Shown here: positions 10,333 to 20,008 of the stretch, one piece after another
Layout: every line of letters begins with the position of its first letter
How positions within the stretch are numbered: position 1 is the first letter of the stretch
NCBI RefSeq assembly: GCF_008247605.1
Contig: NZ_CP043420.1
Coordinates: 682,001 to 746,000 of the forward strand
DNA from: Kushneria phosphatilytica
GTDB taxonomy: Bacteria; Pseudomonadota; Gammaproteobacteria; Pseudomonadales; Halomonadaceae
Length of the DNA: 64,000 nt
Direction: 5' to 3'
Program-made: the position numbers and the translations under genes
Notes under the pieces: model-generated
Database searches by the model: none
What the model saw: only the letters and a program-made list of their open reading frames with translations
Told to the model about the DNA's origin: nothing

Positions 10333-12027
10333 TCAGTAGGAAGCGCGACGATAATGGCGATAGCGAGGCAGCCAGAAGTTGGCTTCTATCGCCTGATTGA
10401 TATCCTCATCGCTGCTCTGCAGGGCCACCCCGTCTTCCTGGGCCCGTTTGGCGACAGCAAACGCGATGGTTCGGCTGACGCTCTGAATGTCAGACAGCGG
10501 TGGCAGAACCGCCCCATAGCCATCAATGGCTACAGGGGAGCAGTCTGACAGGGCGCGTGCGGCTGCCGTCAGCATGCCGTCAGTGATACGCGAGGCGTTG
10601 ACGGCAATGGCGCCCAGGCCTACACCGGGGAAGATATAGGCATTGTTGCACTGGGCGATGGGGATGCGGCGTTCGTTGACCGTGACCGGCTGGAACGGGC
10701 TGCCGGTGGAGACCAGTGCTTCACCGTTGGTCCACTCGAGGATGTCCTTGGGTGTGGCTTCGACCCGTGAGGTGGGGTTGGAGAGCGGCATCACCAGCGG
10801 GGCGCTGCAGTGCTGGTGCATGGTCTTGATCACTTCTTCGCTGAACAGTCCACGCTGGCCGGAAACGCCGATCAGGATAGTGGGTTTTGCATTGCGCACC
10901 ACATCGATCAGGGCCAGATCGCCTTCTTCATCCGTATCCCAATCGGAGAGATCTTCCCGACGCTGCACCAGCTGGCGCTGGAAATCGACCAGATTGGTCA
11001 TGTCGTCAGTGAGCAGGCCATAACGGTCAATCATGTAAATGCGGCGGCGTGCTTCGGTTTCGCTCAGCCCTTCTTCCTGCATGGCCTCGACAATCTGTTC
11101 GGCGATACCACAGCCGGCGGAACCGGCGCCGACGAAGCTGATGGTCTGCTCGGAGAGCTTCTCGTTCTTGGCCTTGCAGGCAGCCAGCAGGGTGCCCAGT
11201 GCGACTGCGGCGGTGCCCTGAATGTCATCGTTGAAGCAGCAGACTTCATCGCGGTAGCGCTTCAGCAGAGGCATGGCGTTGGCCTGGGCAAAATCCTCGA
11301 ACTGGATGATGGCATTCGGCCAGCGGCGACGGATGCCCTGAATGCACTGATCGACAAAATCGTAGTACTCATCTCCGGTAATCCGCTCATGGCGCCACCC
11401 CATGTACATCGGATCATCGAGCAGATCGGGGTTGTTGGTGCCGACGTCGATCACGACCGGGAGCGTATAGGCCGGGCTGATGCCCCCGCAGGCGGTGTAG
11501 AGCGAGAGCTTGCCGATGGGGATACCCATGCCACCGATGCCCTGATCGCCCAGGCCGAGGATACGCTCGCCATCCGTGATAACGACTACCTTGACGTTGT
11601 CCTTGGTAGCGCTGTGCAGAATATCGTTGATGTGATCGCGGTGCGGGTAGGAAATGAACAGTCCGCGATGTGAGCGGTAGATCTGTGAAAAGGACTGGCA
11701 CGCTTCACCGACCGTGGGGGTATAGATGATCGGCAGCATTTCCTCGAGATGTTCTTCCAGCACGCGGAAGAAGAGCGTTTCGTTGCTGTCCTGGATCGAG
11801 CGCAGATAGATGTGCCGATCCAGGTCAGTGGTCTGCAGGCGGTACTGCTGATAGACGCGTTCGGCCTGCTCTTCGATGGTTTCGATATTCTGCGGCAGCA
11901 GTCCCACCAGATTGAAGGCCACCCGCTCCTCGAGCGTAAAGGCGCTGTCCTTGTTGAGAAGCGGCGTTTCGAGCAGCGTGGGACCGGAGTGGACGATATA
12001 AAGCGGGCGGGACGAGGTCTGCGACAT
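10333..12027 (-). CDS. maeA: NAD-dependent malic enzyme (oxidative decarboxylating)
   Basis: Converts malate to pyruvate and CO2 with reduction of NAD. 564 residues, close to the 565 of E. coli MaeA. The region [14 protein letters not shown] (malate/metal site) is near 145-158, [11 protein letters not shown] near 257-267, and the dinucleotide-binding [14 protein letters not shown] near 293-306. The frame is open to 12066, but the ATG at 12027 gives the protein start seen in relatives ([15 protein letters not shown]). No strong ribosome site is visible before either. It links glycolytic and C4 metabolism; no operon partner. Confidence 0.95.
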   Translation of the reverse strand: MSQTSSRPLYIVHSGPTLLETPLLNKDSAFTLEERVAFNLVGLLPQNIETIEEQAERVYQQYRLQTTDLDRHIYLRSIQDSNETLFFRVLEEHLEEMLPIIYTPTVGEACQSFSQIYRSHRGLFISYPHRDHINDILHSATKDNVKVVVITDGERILGLGDQGIGGMGIPIGKLSLYTACGGISPAYTLPVVIDVGTNNPDLLDDPMYMGWRHERITGDEYYDFVDQCIQGIRRRWPNAIIQFEDFAQANAMPLLKRYRDEVCCFNDDIQGTAAVALGTLLAACKAKNEKLSEQTISFVGAGSAGCGIAEQIVEAMQEEGLSETEARRRIYMIDRYGLLTDDMTNLVDFQRQLVQRREDLSDWDTDEEGDLALIDVVRNAKPTILIGVSGQRGLFSEEVIKTMHQHCSAPLVMPLSNPTSRVEATPKDILEWTNGEALVSTGSPFQPVTVNERRIPIAQCNNAYIFPGVGLGAIAVNASRITDGMLTAAARALSDCSPVAIDGYGAVLPPLSDIQSVSRTIAFAVAKRAQEDGVALQSSDEDINQAIEANFWLPRYRHYRRASY

Positions 12028-12143
12028 GGGACGACTCACAGCATGGGAAGTTGAAACACACGGCATCGAGTATAACGCAACGAACCGTCACGGGAGATGA
12101 CCCTGCCAAATGGCAAAGACTACCTTCAGCAGGGCCGTTGCCA

Positions 12144-12983
12144 TCAGCGGCGCAACTCGATCCGGTCCGGGTGGATCAGGATCAGTTGGCGCTTGTAGAG
12201 ACCGCCAATGGTTTTCTTGAAGGTGGCCTTGCTGACACCGAAGGTCTGCTTGATCAGCTCCGGTGAGCTGCGATCGCTGATGGCCAGGGTGCCGCCGCCG
12301 CTCTCAAGACGTGCCATGATCTGCTCGCCCAGGGCATCGGCGATCTGCTCGCGTGGCGGGTTAAGCCCGAGATCGATTCGACCATCATCGCGCACACGGC
12401 GAATATAACCCTGAATGCGCATGCCGGTCCGCAGGGGCTGATGGACTTCCGAGTGGTGCAACAGCCCGGTATGGGTGTTATCGACAATGGCATTGAAGCC
12501 CAGATCGGTAGGGCCGGTGATCAGCAGTTCAACCGGCTGCCCCTTGTCATAGCGAGGTGGCACCAGATCGAGATGCCGGTTAAGGCGCATGGTGGCGGTA
12601 ATACGATGGGTGCGCTCATCCAGATAGGCATGCACCAGTCTGTGATCACCCGGTTCGGGATGTCCACGGACTTCCGAATGCGGCAGCAGCAGATCCTTGG
12701 GCAGGCCCCAGTCGAGAAACAGACCTACCGGGGTGCGCTCGATGATTTTGAGTGATGCAAACTCATCTACCTGAATCGCCGGCTGCCGGGTAGTGGCGAT
12801 CGGGCGATCCTCGCTGTCCAGGTAGATGAATACGCTCAGCATGGTGCCGATACGGCAGTCATTATCGGCCGGCATATCGCGGCGGGGGAGAAGAATGTCG
12901 CCAAAGCGATCACCATCGAGGTAGAGCCCGAAGGAGACCTGTCTGACAATCTTCAGTGTATTGAAGCGGCCCATCTGCAGCAT
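12144..12983 (-). CDS. CvfB/YitL-like S1 RNA-binding protein
   Basis: 279 residues. S1-like RNA-binding repeats can be followed as GRFNTLKIVRQVSFGLYLD (about 5-23), FASLKIIERTPVGLFLDWG (about 75-93) and LLITGPTDLGFNAIVD (about 149-164), with a winged-helix end (about 215-275) in which FGVSKATFKKTIGGLYK stands out. This order is that of CvfB (YitL), an RNA-binding protein linked to virulence gene control in Staphylococcus; its role in gammaproteobacteria is little known. It lies upstream of maeA on the same strand with a gap of 116 bases, and is divergent from the fluoride operon. Confidence 0.88.
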   Translation of the reverse strand: MLQMGRFNTLKIVRQVSFGLYLDGDRFGDILLPRRDMPADNDCRIGTMLSVFIYLDSEDRPIATTRQPAIQVDEFASLKIIERTPVGLFLDWGLPKDLLLPHSEVRGHPEPGDHRLVHAYLDERTHRITATMRLNRHLDLVPPRYDKGQPVELLITGPTDLGFNAIVDNTHTGLLHHSEVHQPLRTGMRIQGYIRRVRDDGRIDLGLNPPREQIADALGEQIMARLESGGGTLAISDRSSPELIKQTFGVSKATFKKTIGGLYKRQLILIHPDRIELRR

Positions 12984-13075
12984 GACCGGTCTCCATTGGT
13001 TGAATCAGAGTCTTATTCTACCGCATTGCGGGGGATGACTTGTGCCCGCTTCGCGAGTGTGGCAAAAATTGATAA

Positions 13076-13146
13076 GGGAGATGGCATGCCTCCCGAATGC
13101 GCCCGTATTCAAACCATCACGTCCGTGATTGATGATGCCTGCAGTA
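13076..13146 (+). promoter_or_regulatory. Fluoride riboswitch (crcB motif) candidate
   Basis: The leader of crcB shows the layout of the fluoride aptamer: GGGAG-ATGGCAT-GCCTCCC (one strand closes on CTCCC, the internal GGCAT is left free), a variable part with hairpins, then TGATGATGCCTGCAG, in which ATGCC pairs back with GGCAT. This matches the known GG-GATG...CC...TGATGRCTCCTA pattern. A 13-bp stem with one bulge at 13137-13170 (GCCTGCAG-t-ACGCA / TGCGT-CTGCAGGC) would compete for the 3' aptamer strand, which is a plausible expression switch. No T-run follows that stem, so control may be on translation or by Rho. Confidence 0.78.
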
Positions 13147-13248
13147 CGCAGCCGAAGTGCGTCTGCAGGCAGGAGATTCCTACCTGCGCCAGGTGCGTGC
13201 TTCGACGAGCGAAATATTCAGTCCGTTATCGTCGGAGGAAAAGAATTC

Positions 13249-13647
13249 ATGTGGTTATCCATGGTTGCCATTGGTGCTGGCGCTGCACTCGGCGCCAATC
13301 TGCGCTGGTTGCTGGGCCTGGGGCTGAACTCGCTTTTTCCTGCCATTCCTCCGGGGACTCTGGTGGCCAATCTGCTGGGTGCCTGGTTGATCGGTATTGC
13401 CATCGCCCTGTTTGCGGCGCTGCCTGAACTTTCCCCTCAATGGCGCATGTTCATTGTGACCGGCTTTCTGGGCGCACTGACCACCTTCTCCACCTTTTCT
13501 GCCGAGATGTTTTCGAATCTGCAGGCCGGCCGTTACGGCATGGCGCTGACCGGAATCGGTATTCATGTGGCAGGGTCGCTGATCATGACCGGGCTGGGCA
13601 TGGCCACCCTTGTCGCCATTCGTCAAATAATGGGAGTCGCGAAATGA
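13249..13647 (+). CDS. crcB: Fluoride channel CrcB/Fluc
   Basis: A 132-residue four-helix inner-membrane protein that forms a dimeric fluoride channel. GANLRW at about 14-19, [14 protein letters not shown] at about 40-53 (pore Asn) and [15 protein letters not shown] at about 73-87 (the Phe/Ser/Thr pore track) are the family hallmarks. The frame is open from 13129, but ATG 13249 has ggagga at the right distance and matches family starts. A fluoride riboswitch candidate lies in the leader, and the DUF190 gene overlaps its stop by four bases, so the two are translated together. Confidence 0.95.
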   Translation: MWLSMVAIGAGAALGANLRWLLGLGLNSLFPAIPPGTLVANLLGAWLIGIAIALFAALPELSPQWRMFIVTGFLGALTTFSTFSAEMFSNLQAGRYGMALTGIGIHVAGSLIMTGLGMATLVAIRQIMGVAK

Positions 13648-13982
13648 GCAGCAGACATCAGGGATTCGAGGTCATTTTCATCGCGCCACAGTCACGTCGA
13701 CATGGTCATCGCACGGCAATTGACGCCGTTGTGGCGACTGCCGAATCAATGGGGATCACTCGGGTGACACGCCGTGACGACGCCCTGGGCAGCGGTTTTG
13801 ATGGCCATGTCCATTCGGCGCATTTCTTCGAATTGGCCGACCAGCCGGTGGAGCTGATGTACGTACTCGAAGGTGATCGCGCCGAGCAGCTGATCGATGC
13901 CGTGGACCAGGCCGGCATTGAGGTCTTCTTTCTGCGTCGGGCGGTCGAGTACGGTCAGTTGGGTCGTGCAGACGAAGGCTGA
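13644..13982 (+). CDS. DUF190 family protein, partner of CrcB
   Basis: A 112-residue protein translationally coupled to crcB (ATGA overlap). The ferredoxin-like/PII-like fold is suggested by alternating strands and helices: [61 protein letters not shown]190 proteins are known next to crcB genes in many bacteria and are thought to be PII-like, but no molecular function is established. The context (fluoride riboswitch leader) suggests it acts in fluoride tolerance. A larger open frame from 13440 runs through crcB in another frame and is not the gene. Confidence 0.82.
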   Translation: MSSRHQGFEVIFIAPQSRRHGHRTAIDAVVATAESMGITRVTRRDDALGSGFDGHVHSAHFFELADQPVELMYVLEGDRAEQLIDAVDQAGIEVFFLRRAVEYGQLGRADEG

Positions 13983-14030
13983 TCGAGCGCCGGAGCGATT
14001 TCGATCTGCCTCCTTGTCTCGGGCCGAGGG

Positions 14031-14048
14031 CTGCAATAAAACTGACAT
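14031..14048 (+). promoter_or_regulatory. Pho box upstream of pstS
   Basis: CTGCAATAAAACTGACAT matches 15 of 18 positions of the PhoB consensus CTGTCATAWAWCTGTCAY. It sits 78 bases before the pstS start, so phosphate limitation through PhoB is the likely control of the pst operon. Confidence 0.75.
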
Positions 14049-14125
14049 ATTGCCTTGTTAGCTTGTGTCCAGCCGGAAAGGCGAAGCCTCTCTTATCGCA
14101 GGGCAAGGTCTCAAGGAGTCAAGTC

Positions 14126-15172
14126 ATGTTGAAGCGTGTTGCAGCCACTCTGCTCTCTACCTCGCTGGTACTGGGCGCTACCTCGGCCACGGCGGCTGAA
14201 ACAATCACCGGTGCCGGGGCAACCTTCCCGTATCCGGTCTACTCCCAGTGGGCCGATGCCTATCAGGACAAGACCGATATCGGCCTTAACTACCAGGCGA
14301 TCGGTTCAGGTGGCGGCATTCAGCAGATCACGGCGAAGACCGTAACCTTTGGTGCCTCTGATGCCCCCATGAAGCCTGATGAGCTCAAGAAGAACCATCT
14401 GGTGCAGTGGCCGCAGATCATGGGCGGTGTCGTGCCGGTCGTACACATTGAAGGCATCGACAAGGGCGCGCTGAAGCTGGATGGCAAGACGCTGGCCGAT
14501 ATCTACCAGGGCAAGATTACCCGCTGGAACGATGATGCCATTGCCAGGCTCAACCCTGACCTCGACCTGCCGGATCAGCAGATTACGCCGGTCTATCGTG
14601 CAGAGGGCTCGGGCACCAATTTCCTGTTTACTCACTACCTCACTCAGGTCAGCGAAGATTTCGCCAATAATGTCGGCGAAGGCAAATCCGTGGCGTGGCC
14701 GAGTGGTGTCGGCGCCAAGGCCAACGCAGGGGTGGCCAGCCAGGTCGGCAGCACCAATGGGGCGATCGGTTATGTCGAGTCTGCCTATGCGACCGAAAAC
14801 AACCTGAACGTGGCCCAGCTCGAGAACAAGGCCGGTAATTTCGTGACGGCCAATCCCGACAGCTTCAAGGCAGCTGCTGCCAATGCTGACTGGGAAAACG
14901 CGCCCGGCCTGTACCTGGTGCTGACCAACCAGCCGGGTGACAACAGCTGGCCGATCGTGGGTGCCTCGTTCATCCTGATGCACACCAAGGTGCAAAATGC
15001 TGATGCAGCCAAACGTGCGCTCGACTTCTTCGACTGGGCGTACAAGAACGGGGGTGAGGCCGCTTCCAAACTGAACTATATCCCGATGCCACAGAACGTG
15101 GCGGATATGGTGCGCAAGGAAATCTGGTCGCAGATCAAGGGGCCGAATGGCCAGCAGGTCTGGCAGCAGTAA
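14126..15172 (+). CDS. pstS: Phosphate ABC transporter substrate-binding protein PstS
   Basis: Periplasmic phosphate-binding protein, 348 residues. A Sec signal peptide (MLKRVAATLLSTSLVLG, cleavage near Ala-Thr-Ala-Ala at about 20-24) is followed by TITGAGATFPYPVYSQW. Phosphate-contact motifs include GSGGGIQQI (about 56-64), FGASDAPM and YRAEGSGTNFLF (about 158-169). The frame opens at 14063, but ATG 14126 has aaggag at the right distance and starts the signal peptide. First gene of pstSCAB; a hairpin terminator between pstS and pstC fits higher output of the binding protein than of the channel. Confidence 0.97.
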   Translation: MLKRVAATLLSTSLVLGATSATAAETITGAGATFPYPVYSQWADAYQDKTDIGLNYQAIGSGGGIQQITAKTVTFGASDAPMKPDELKKNHLVQWPQIMGGVVPVVHIEGIDKGALKLDGKTLADIYQGKITRWNDDAIARLNPDLDLPDQQITPVYRAEGSGTNFLFTHYLTQVSEDFANNVGEGKSVAWPSGVGAKANAGVASQVGSTNGAIGYVESAYATENNLNVAQLENKAGNFVTANPDSFKAAAANADWENAPGLYLVLTNQPGDNSWPIVGASFILMHTKVQNADAAKRALDFFDWAYKNGGEAASKLNYIPMPQNVADMVRKEIWSQIKGPNGQQVWQQ

Positions 15173-15195
15173 GCTCGCCGCTGATCTGTCGAGGA

Positions 15196-15226
15196 GGCTG
15201 CGGGCAATATGCCCGCAGCCGTTTTT
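15196..15226 (+). terminator. Intercistronic terminator between pstS and pstC
   Basis: GGCTGCGGGC / GCCCGCAGCC with a five-base loop, then gttttt. It is inside the operon and probably lets only part of the transcripts enter pstC. Confidence 0.85.
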
Positions 15227-15279
15227 CCATATCTCTCCGGCAATAATGCGAAGAGTATTTTCAGCGATGATGGGATGCC

Positions 15280-16227
15280 ATGACTTCTACTCGTAGTGTC
15301 AGCGCCAGTCAGCAGCAGGATCTGCTGGGTGCCAACGCGCGTGAACAGGCCGCGCTCAGGCGCAATGGCATCATCGACAGGATCTTCGAGAAAGGAACAC
15401 TGACGCTGGCGCTCGCCGTGCTGGCCTTGCTGGGCACCATCATGGCGTCGCTGATAGTGGCCGGCTGGCCGGCGCTACAGGAGCTGGGCTGGTCCTTTTT
15501 CACCGGTGATCGCTGGGCCGCCAATATCGAACACTTCGGCGCGTTGCCCGCTATCTATGGCACGCTGGTGACCTCGATTATCGCCATTATTATTGCTGTA
15601 CCTGTGTCGCTGGGTATCGCGATCTTTCTGACCGAGCTGTGTCCGGTCTCCCTGCGCCGAGTACTGGGGACCATGGTGGAGCTGTTGGCCGGGGTACCCT
15701 CGATCATCTATGGCATGTGGGGGGTGGAGGTGCTCAGTCCTTTCCTGCGTGAGCATTTCCCGACGCTTTTTCCGGCCGGTACCGGACTGACGACAGCAGG
15801 GCTGATTCTGGCGATCATGATCATTCCCTTTATCACCGCCATTACCCGTGACGTCATGGTGACAGTGCCAGCGATGATGCGTGAGTCTGCCTATGGGATG
15901 GGCTGCACCACCTGGGAAGTGGTGCGCAATGTCATTTTTCCATCCGTTCGCGGGGGGATTGTCGGGGGTGTCATTCTCGGCCTCGGCCGTGCGCTCGGGG
16001 AAACCATGGCAGTGACTTTCGTCATCGGGAACAATCTGTTCCTGTCGCCCACGCTGACCGGACAGGGCACTTCCATTGCCGCTCTGATTGCCAACCAGTT
16101 TCCCGAAGCGGACGGTCTGCAGCGCTCGGCCCTGTTGCTGCTGGGACTGGTACTGTTCGTGATTACCTTTATCGTGCTGGCCATCGCTCGTCTGATGCTG
16201 CGACGTATCGAGAATCGGGCTCCCTGA
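15280..16227 (+). CDS. pstC: Phosphate ABC transporter permease PstC
   Basis: Inner-membrane channel subunit, 315 residues with six expected helices. The N-terminus (MTSTRSVSASQQQDLLG) is polar, and the first helix is near 47-70 (LTLALAVLALLG). The EAA loop, which meets the ATPase, is ESAYGMGCTTWEVVRNVIFPSVRGGIVGG at about 205-233 (only part quoted for position); ALGETMAVTFVIGNN follows. Next to pstS and pstA. An N-terminal extension of about 25 residues beyond the E. coli protein is seen; the start is supported by no better alternative. Confidence 0.96.
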   Translation: MTSTRSVSASQQQDLLGANAREQAALRRNGIIDRIFEKGTLTLALAVLALLGTIMASLIVAGWPALQELGWSFFTGDRWAANIEHFGALPAIYGTLVTSIIAIIIAVPVSLGIAIFLTELCPVSLRRVLGTMVELLAGVPSIIYGMWGVEVLSPFLREHFPTLFPAGTGLTTAGLILAIMIIPFITAITRDVMVTVPAMMRESAYGMGCTTWEVVRNVIFPSVRGGIVGGVILGLGRALGETMAVTFVIGNNLFLSPTLTGQGTSIAALIANQFPEADGLQRSALLLLGLVLFVITFIVLAIARLMLRRIENRAP

Positions 16228-16243
16228 GCCGAGGAGAAACGCG

Positions 16244-17080
16244 ATGAATCCCGTTTATCAACGCCGTCGCCGACTCAATCGCTTCGTGATGGTGCTGTGT
16301 CTTGCTGCTGCCCTCTTTGGTATTGCCTGGCTGCTGATGATCCTGGTGTCGCTGCTGATTCAGGGGCTGCCGGCTCTTTCGCCCAGTGTTTTCTTCGAGC
16401 GTACCCAGATGTCGGGTGGGGGACTGGGCAATGCCATTCTGGGCAGTCTGGTCATGACTGCACTGGCCACTGTCGGGGGCTCGATCATTGGTATTGCCGC
16501 TGGCACATGGCTGGCTGAATATGGCGGCCGCTCGCATCTGGCCAACACCATACGTTTCATCAATGACGTATTGCTGTCGGCACCATCGATCATTGTCGGT
16601 TTGTATATCTACGCCATCATCGTGCTACCGATGGGCCACTTCTCGGGATGGGCCGGTGCTGCCTCGCTGATGGTGCTGATTATTCCGGTCGTTATCCGCT
16701 CGACCGAAGACATGCTGTTGCTGGTATCAGGCACCCTGCGCGAAGCAGCATCGGCCCTGGGGGCACATCGCTGGTGGGTTGTGATCCGGGTCTGCTATAC
16801 CGGAGCAAAGGCCGGCATCATTACCGGGATTCTGCTGGGCTGTGCCCGTATCAGCGGGGAGACGGCGCCGCTGCTGTTCACGGCACTCAACTCCAACCAG
16901 TGGGTGTTCAACCTGAACAGCGAGATGCCCAACCTGCCGATGGTGCTCTACCAGAACATGACCATCAATTCATTCATTCCAGCCAAGGTTGATCTGGCGT
17001 GGACGGGGGCACTGATCCTGACGGCCGCCGTACTGATTCTGAATATCCTGGCGCGTTTCATTTCCGCCAGAAAAGGATGA
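16244..17080 (+). CDS. pstA: Phosphate ABC transporter permease PstA
   Basis: Second channel subunit, 278 residues, six helices. The EAA loop reads LREAASALGAHRWWVVIRV (about 165-183), followed by TGILLGCARISGETAPLLFTA (cited as region 190-210). The start ATG is 16 bases after pstC with gaggag as ribosome site, so translation follows directly. With PstC it forms the pore driven by PstB. It ends 24 bases before pstB. Confidence 0.96.
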   Translation: MNPVYQRRRRLNRFVMVLCLAAALFGIAWLLMILVSLLIQGLPALSPSVFFERTQMSGGGLGNAILGSLVMTALATVGGSIIGIAAGTWLAEYGGRSHLANTIRFINDVLLSAPSIIVGLYIYAIIVLPMGHFSGWAGAASLMVLIIPVVIRSTEDMLLLVSGTLREAASALGAHRWWVVIRVCYTGAKAGIITGILLGCARISGETAPLLFTALNSNQWVFNLNSEMPNLPMVLYQNMTINSFIPAKVDLAWTGALILTAAVLILNILARFISARKG

Positions 17081-17104
17081 ACCATCAGGCTCGGGAGTCC
17101 TGAC

Positions 17105-18043
17105 ATGACCCAAACTCAAGCACGCTCCGCGCCCAACGCTGTCGAGGGCAGCTCCACTCCGGTCAGTGAGCGCCCCACCACACGCCAGGCGCACGATGGC
17201 GATCACGCTGCGGCTTCGACACCGGAAAGCAGCGATGAGACCCGCGCCCGTAACGAAACGAGCTCCTCGGGCAGTGAGCAGGCGCAGCATGAAGCCAAGT
17301 TGCTGGTGCGCGACCTGAATTTCCATTACGGGGATTTCCAGGCGCTGAAAAACATCTCCATGGCGGTCCCGGCCAATCAGGTCACGGCCTTTATCGGGCC
17401 TTCCGGTTGTGGCAAGTCGACCCTGTTGCGCTGCTTCAATCGTATTCACGATCTCTACCCGGGGCTCAAGACCCAGGGCGAGTTGCTGCTGGATGGGCAG
17501 AACGTCCTCGACCGCAAGGTCGACGTCAATCTGCTGCGCGCCCGTATTGGCATGGTCTTTCAGAAACCCACGCCGTTTCCGATGTCGGTCTACGACAATA
17601 TTGCCTTTGGGGTAAAGCTTTACGAGCGCCTTTCGAAGCGTGATATGGATGAGCGCGTGGAGTGGGCGCTGAAGAAGGCGGCGTTGTGGGACGAGGTCAA
17701 GGACAAGCTCAAGCAGAGCGGTCAGGCGCTCTCCGGTGGTCAGCAGCAGCGCCTGTGCATTGCCCGTACCATCGCGGTCAAGCCTGAGGTGATTCTGCTG
17801 GATGAGCCGACCTCGGCACTCGATCCCATCTCCACGGGGTATATTGAAGATCTGATCAACGAGCTCAAGCGTGACTACACCATCGTGATCGTCACTCACA
17901 ACATGCAGCAGGCGGCTCGCGTCTCGGATATTACCGCCTTCATGTATCTGGGTGAGCTGATCGAGTGTGATGATACCGATACCATCTTTACCCATCCGGC
18001 CAACAAGCAGACCGAAGACTATATAACAGGTCGTTATGGATAA
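17105..18043 (+). CDS. pstB: Phosphate ABC transporter ATP-binding protein PstB
   Basis: ATPase of the phosphate importer. Walker [10 protein letters not shown] is at about 99-107, [16 protein letters not shown] near 211-226, and the Walker [12 protein letters not shown] near 235-245. 312 residues is longer than the usual 255-260: the first 60 residues are Ser/Thr/Glu-rich and probably unordered, before [17 protein letters not shown] starts the ABC domain. No phoU gene follows; a terminator does. The long N-tail is real in frame and has no better internal ATG with a ribosome site, but its use is unknown. Confidence 0.95.
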   Translation: MTQTQARSAPNAVEGSSTPVSERPTTRQAHDGDHAAASTPESSDETRARNETSSSGSEQAQHEAKLLVRDLNFHYGDFQALKNISMAVPANQVTAFIGPSGCGKSTLLRCFNRIHDLYPGLKTQGELLLDGQNVLDRKVDVNLLRARIGMVFQKPTPFPMSVYDNIAFGVKLYERLSKRDMDERVEWALKKAALWDEVKDKLKQSGQALSGGQQQRLCIARTIAVKPEVILLDEPTSALDPISTGYIEDLINELKRDYTIVIVTHNMQQAARVSDITAFMYLGELIECDDTDTIFTHPANKQTEDYITGRYG

Positions 18044-18080
18044 ATTCTTCCGGATAATCCAGGATTAATTCGGGGAAGAG

Positions 18081-18105
18081 GGGACGCCACCAGGCGTCCC
18101 TTTTT
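18081..18105 (+). terminator. Terminator of the pst operon
   Basis: GGGACGCC / GGCGTCCC with a four-base loop, then TTTTT. Confidence 0.92.
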
Positions 18106-18223
18106 CATCCGGGCCCGGTCGACCCTTCAGCAAATCACGCATGACGATGGTGTCATCGTGACGTCTGGAGGGAGTTGACTAGACTGGTGACGATCATTCA
18201 AACGAAAGGGGAGCCAGCGCTTC

Positions 18224-19894
18224 ATGGCCATTCCTCCACGTCAGCGTGTCTTTATCGCTTCGGCACTCGTGATTGCGATCCTGGTAGCAATAGGGGCCAT
18301 CTTTCCCGATAGCTTCAGCGCAGGAGCTTCTGCAGCACTGAACGGTGTCACGCATCTGTTTGGCTGGTTCTACATGTTCTCGGTATTCGGGTTCGTGATC
18401 TTTCTGCTGGTGCTGGCATTCAGCAAATACGGCAAGATTCGGCTCGGCCCTCAGGAGAGCAAGCCCAACTACAGCTTTTTCTCCTGGGTCAGCATGCTGC
18501 TGGCCGCCGGCTTCGGGGTAGGGCTGGTGTTCTACGGCATGGCCGAACCGATGACGCATTTCGCCAATCCGCCCTATGGCGATATGGAAGGCGGTACCCC
18601 TCAGGCCGCGCGTTATGCCATCCAGTATGCGTTCTTCAACTGGGGTGTACACCAGTGGGCCGCTTTCTCGGTGGTCGGGCTGATCATCGCTTATACCCAG
18701 TTTCGCAAGGGGCAGAGTGGTCTGGTCTCTACGGTCATGTCACCGCTGACAGCAAAACTGGGACGCGGTCGAGTACTCGCCGGCGGCATTCTCAATACCT
18801 TTGCCGTAGTCGCCACGGTGATGGGTGTGGCGACGTCGATCGGACTGGCCGTGCTACAGATCAACGGCGGCCTTCATGCCGTTTTCGGCGTGGCCGAAGG
18901 CTTCAAATGGCAGGCCATCATCCTGTTTGCCATGTTCGTCTGTTACATGGCTTCGGCAGTTTCCGGGCTCGACAAGGGCATCAAGCGCCTGTCGAATCTC
19001 AACATGGCACTCGCCATCGGGCTGATGCTCTATGTCCTGATTACCGGGCCGACGATTGCCATCCTGGAAACCATTACTCTCGGCATTGGTGATTATCTGC
19101 AGAATTTCTTCATCATGAGTCTGCGCCTGTCGCCCTACAACGATTCCAGCTGGGTCGATAGCTGGACCGTGTTCTACTGGGCCTGGGTGATTGCCTGGTC
19201 GCCGTTCGTGGGGACTTTCGTGGCTCGCGTATCGCGGGGGCGTACCATCAAGGAGTATGTTTTTGGGGTTCTGGTCGTGCCGCCGCTGCTGGCCTGTCTG
19301 TGGATTGGCGTATTCGGCGGTGCCGCGCTGCACATGGATCTCTTCCAGGGGACGAACCTGGCGCAGGCAACCAGCGACAATATCACCACGGCTCTGTTCA
19401 ACATGCTGGACCTGATGCCGTTCTCGTTTGTGATCTCGCTGATCGCCATGCTGCTGATCTTCATTTTTCTGGTCACTTCCGCAGATTCGGCGGCCTATAT
19501 CGTTGCTCAGATGACCGACAAGGGGTCGCTCAATCCGCCGATGTACAAGAAGGTGACCTGGGGGATTCTGATCGCGGCCATCTGTCTGATCCTGATTACG
19601 GCAGGGGGCAAGAGCGGCTTGTCCGGCTTGCAGTCGGCTGCCGTGGTCTCGGCGCTACCTTTCACGCTGATTGTTTATGGCATGGTTTACATGATCCTCA
19701 AGGAGCTGCGGGCCGATCGTCGGGCGATGCTGCGTAATCTCTATCGTCAGCATGGTGATACCCCGGTGGGGGCAGATGCCTTCGAGGCTGATGAACTCTC
19801 GGGGACCCATGAGGAGCGTATTCGGCGCTCACCGGGGACCATTCGCAATCGTCAGATCAATTTCCGTGGCGGTACCAGCTCCGGGGATGAGTAA
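18224..19894 (+). CDS. BCCT family betaine/choline/carnitine transporter
   Basis: Twelve-helix carrier for trimethylammonium compounds, 556 residues. Hallmarks: AAGFGVGLVFYGMAEPM in helix 3 (about 99-115), the Trp-rich stretch with WVIAWSPFVGTFVARVSRG (about 321-339) in helix 8, and LVTSADSAAYIVAQM (about 419-433) in helix 10. The C-terminal tail of about 70 residues is charged (EADELSGTHEERIRRS) and could sense ionic strength, as in BetP. The ATG follows aaaggggag. In a halophile the natural job is uptake of glycine betaine or choline as osmoprotectant; the exact ligand is inferred only. Confidence 0.93.
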   Translation: MAIPPRQRVFIASALVIAILVAIGAIFPDSFSAGASAALNGVTHLFGWFYMFSVFGFVIFLLVLAFSKYGKIRLGPQESKPNYSFFSWVSMLLAAGFGVGLVFYGMAEPMTHFANPPYGDMEGGTPQAARYAIQYAFFNWGVHQWAAFSVVGLIIAYTQFRKGQSGLVSTVMSPLTAKLGRGRVLAGGILNTFAVVATVMGVATSIGLAVLQINGGLHAVFGVAEGFKWQAIILFAMFVCYMASAVSGLDKGIKRLSNLNMALAIGLMLYVLITGPTIAILETITLGIGDYLQNFFIMSLRLSPYNDSSWVDSWTVFYWAWVIAWSPFVGTFVARVSRGRTIKEYVFGVLVVPPLLACLWIGVFGGAALHMDLFQGTNLAQATSDNITTALFNMLDLMPFSFVISLIAMLLIFIFLVTSADSAAYIVAQMTDKGSLNPPMYKKVTWGILIAAICLILITAGGKSGLSGLQSAAVVSALPFTLIVYGMVYMILKELRADRRAMLRNLYRQHGDTPVGADAFEADELSGTHEERIRRSPGTIRNRQINFRGGTSSGDE

Positions 19895-20008
19895 CTCCGT
19901 GCAACCGGGGTGGCAGCGCTGCCCCGGTACATGCTGATAGGAAGAGGCAATGTGAATGATGCATTCTAACAATTAGCAGGTTAATGAATGTCGCAGTATA
20001 TTGATTCT

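Noticed and set aside
13440..13643. Extended frame before the DUF190 gene
   Set aside because: The extension lies wholly in crcB in another frame; the start at 13644 overlaps the crcB stop as in related operons.
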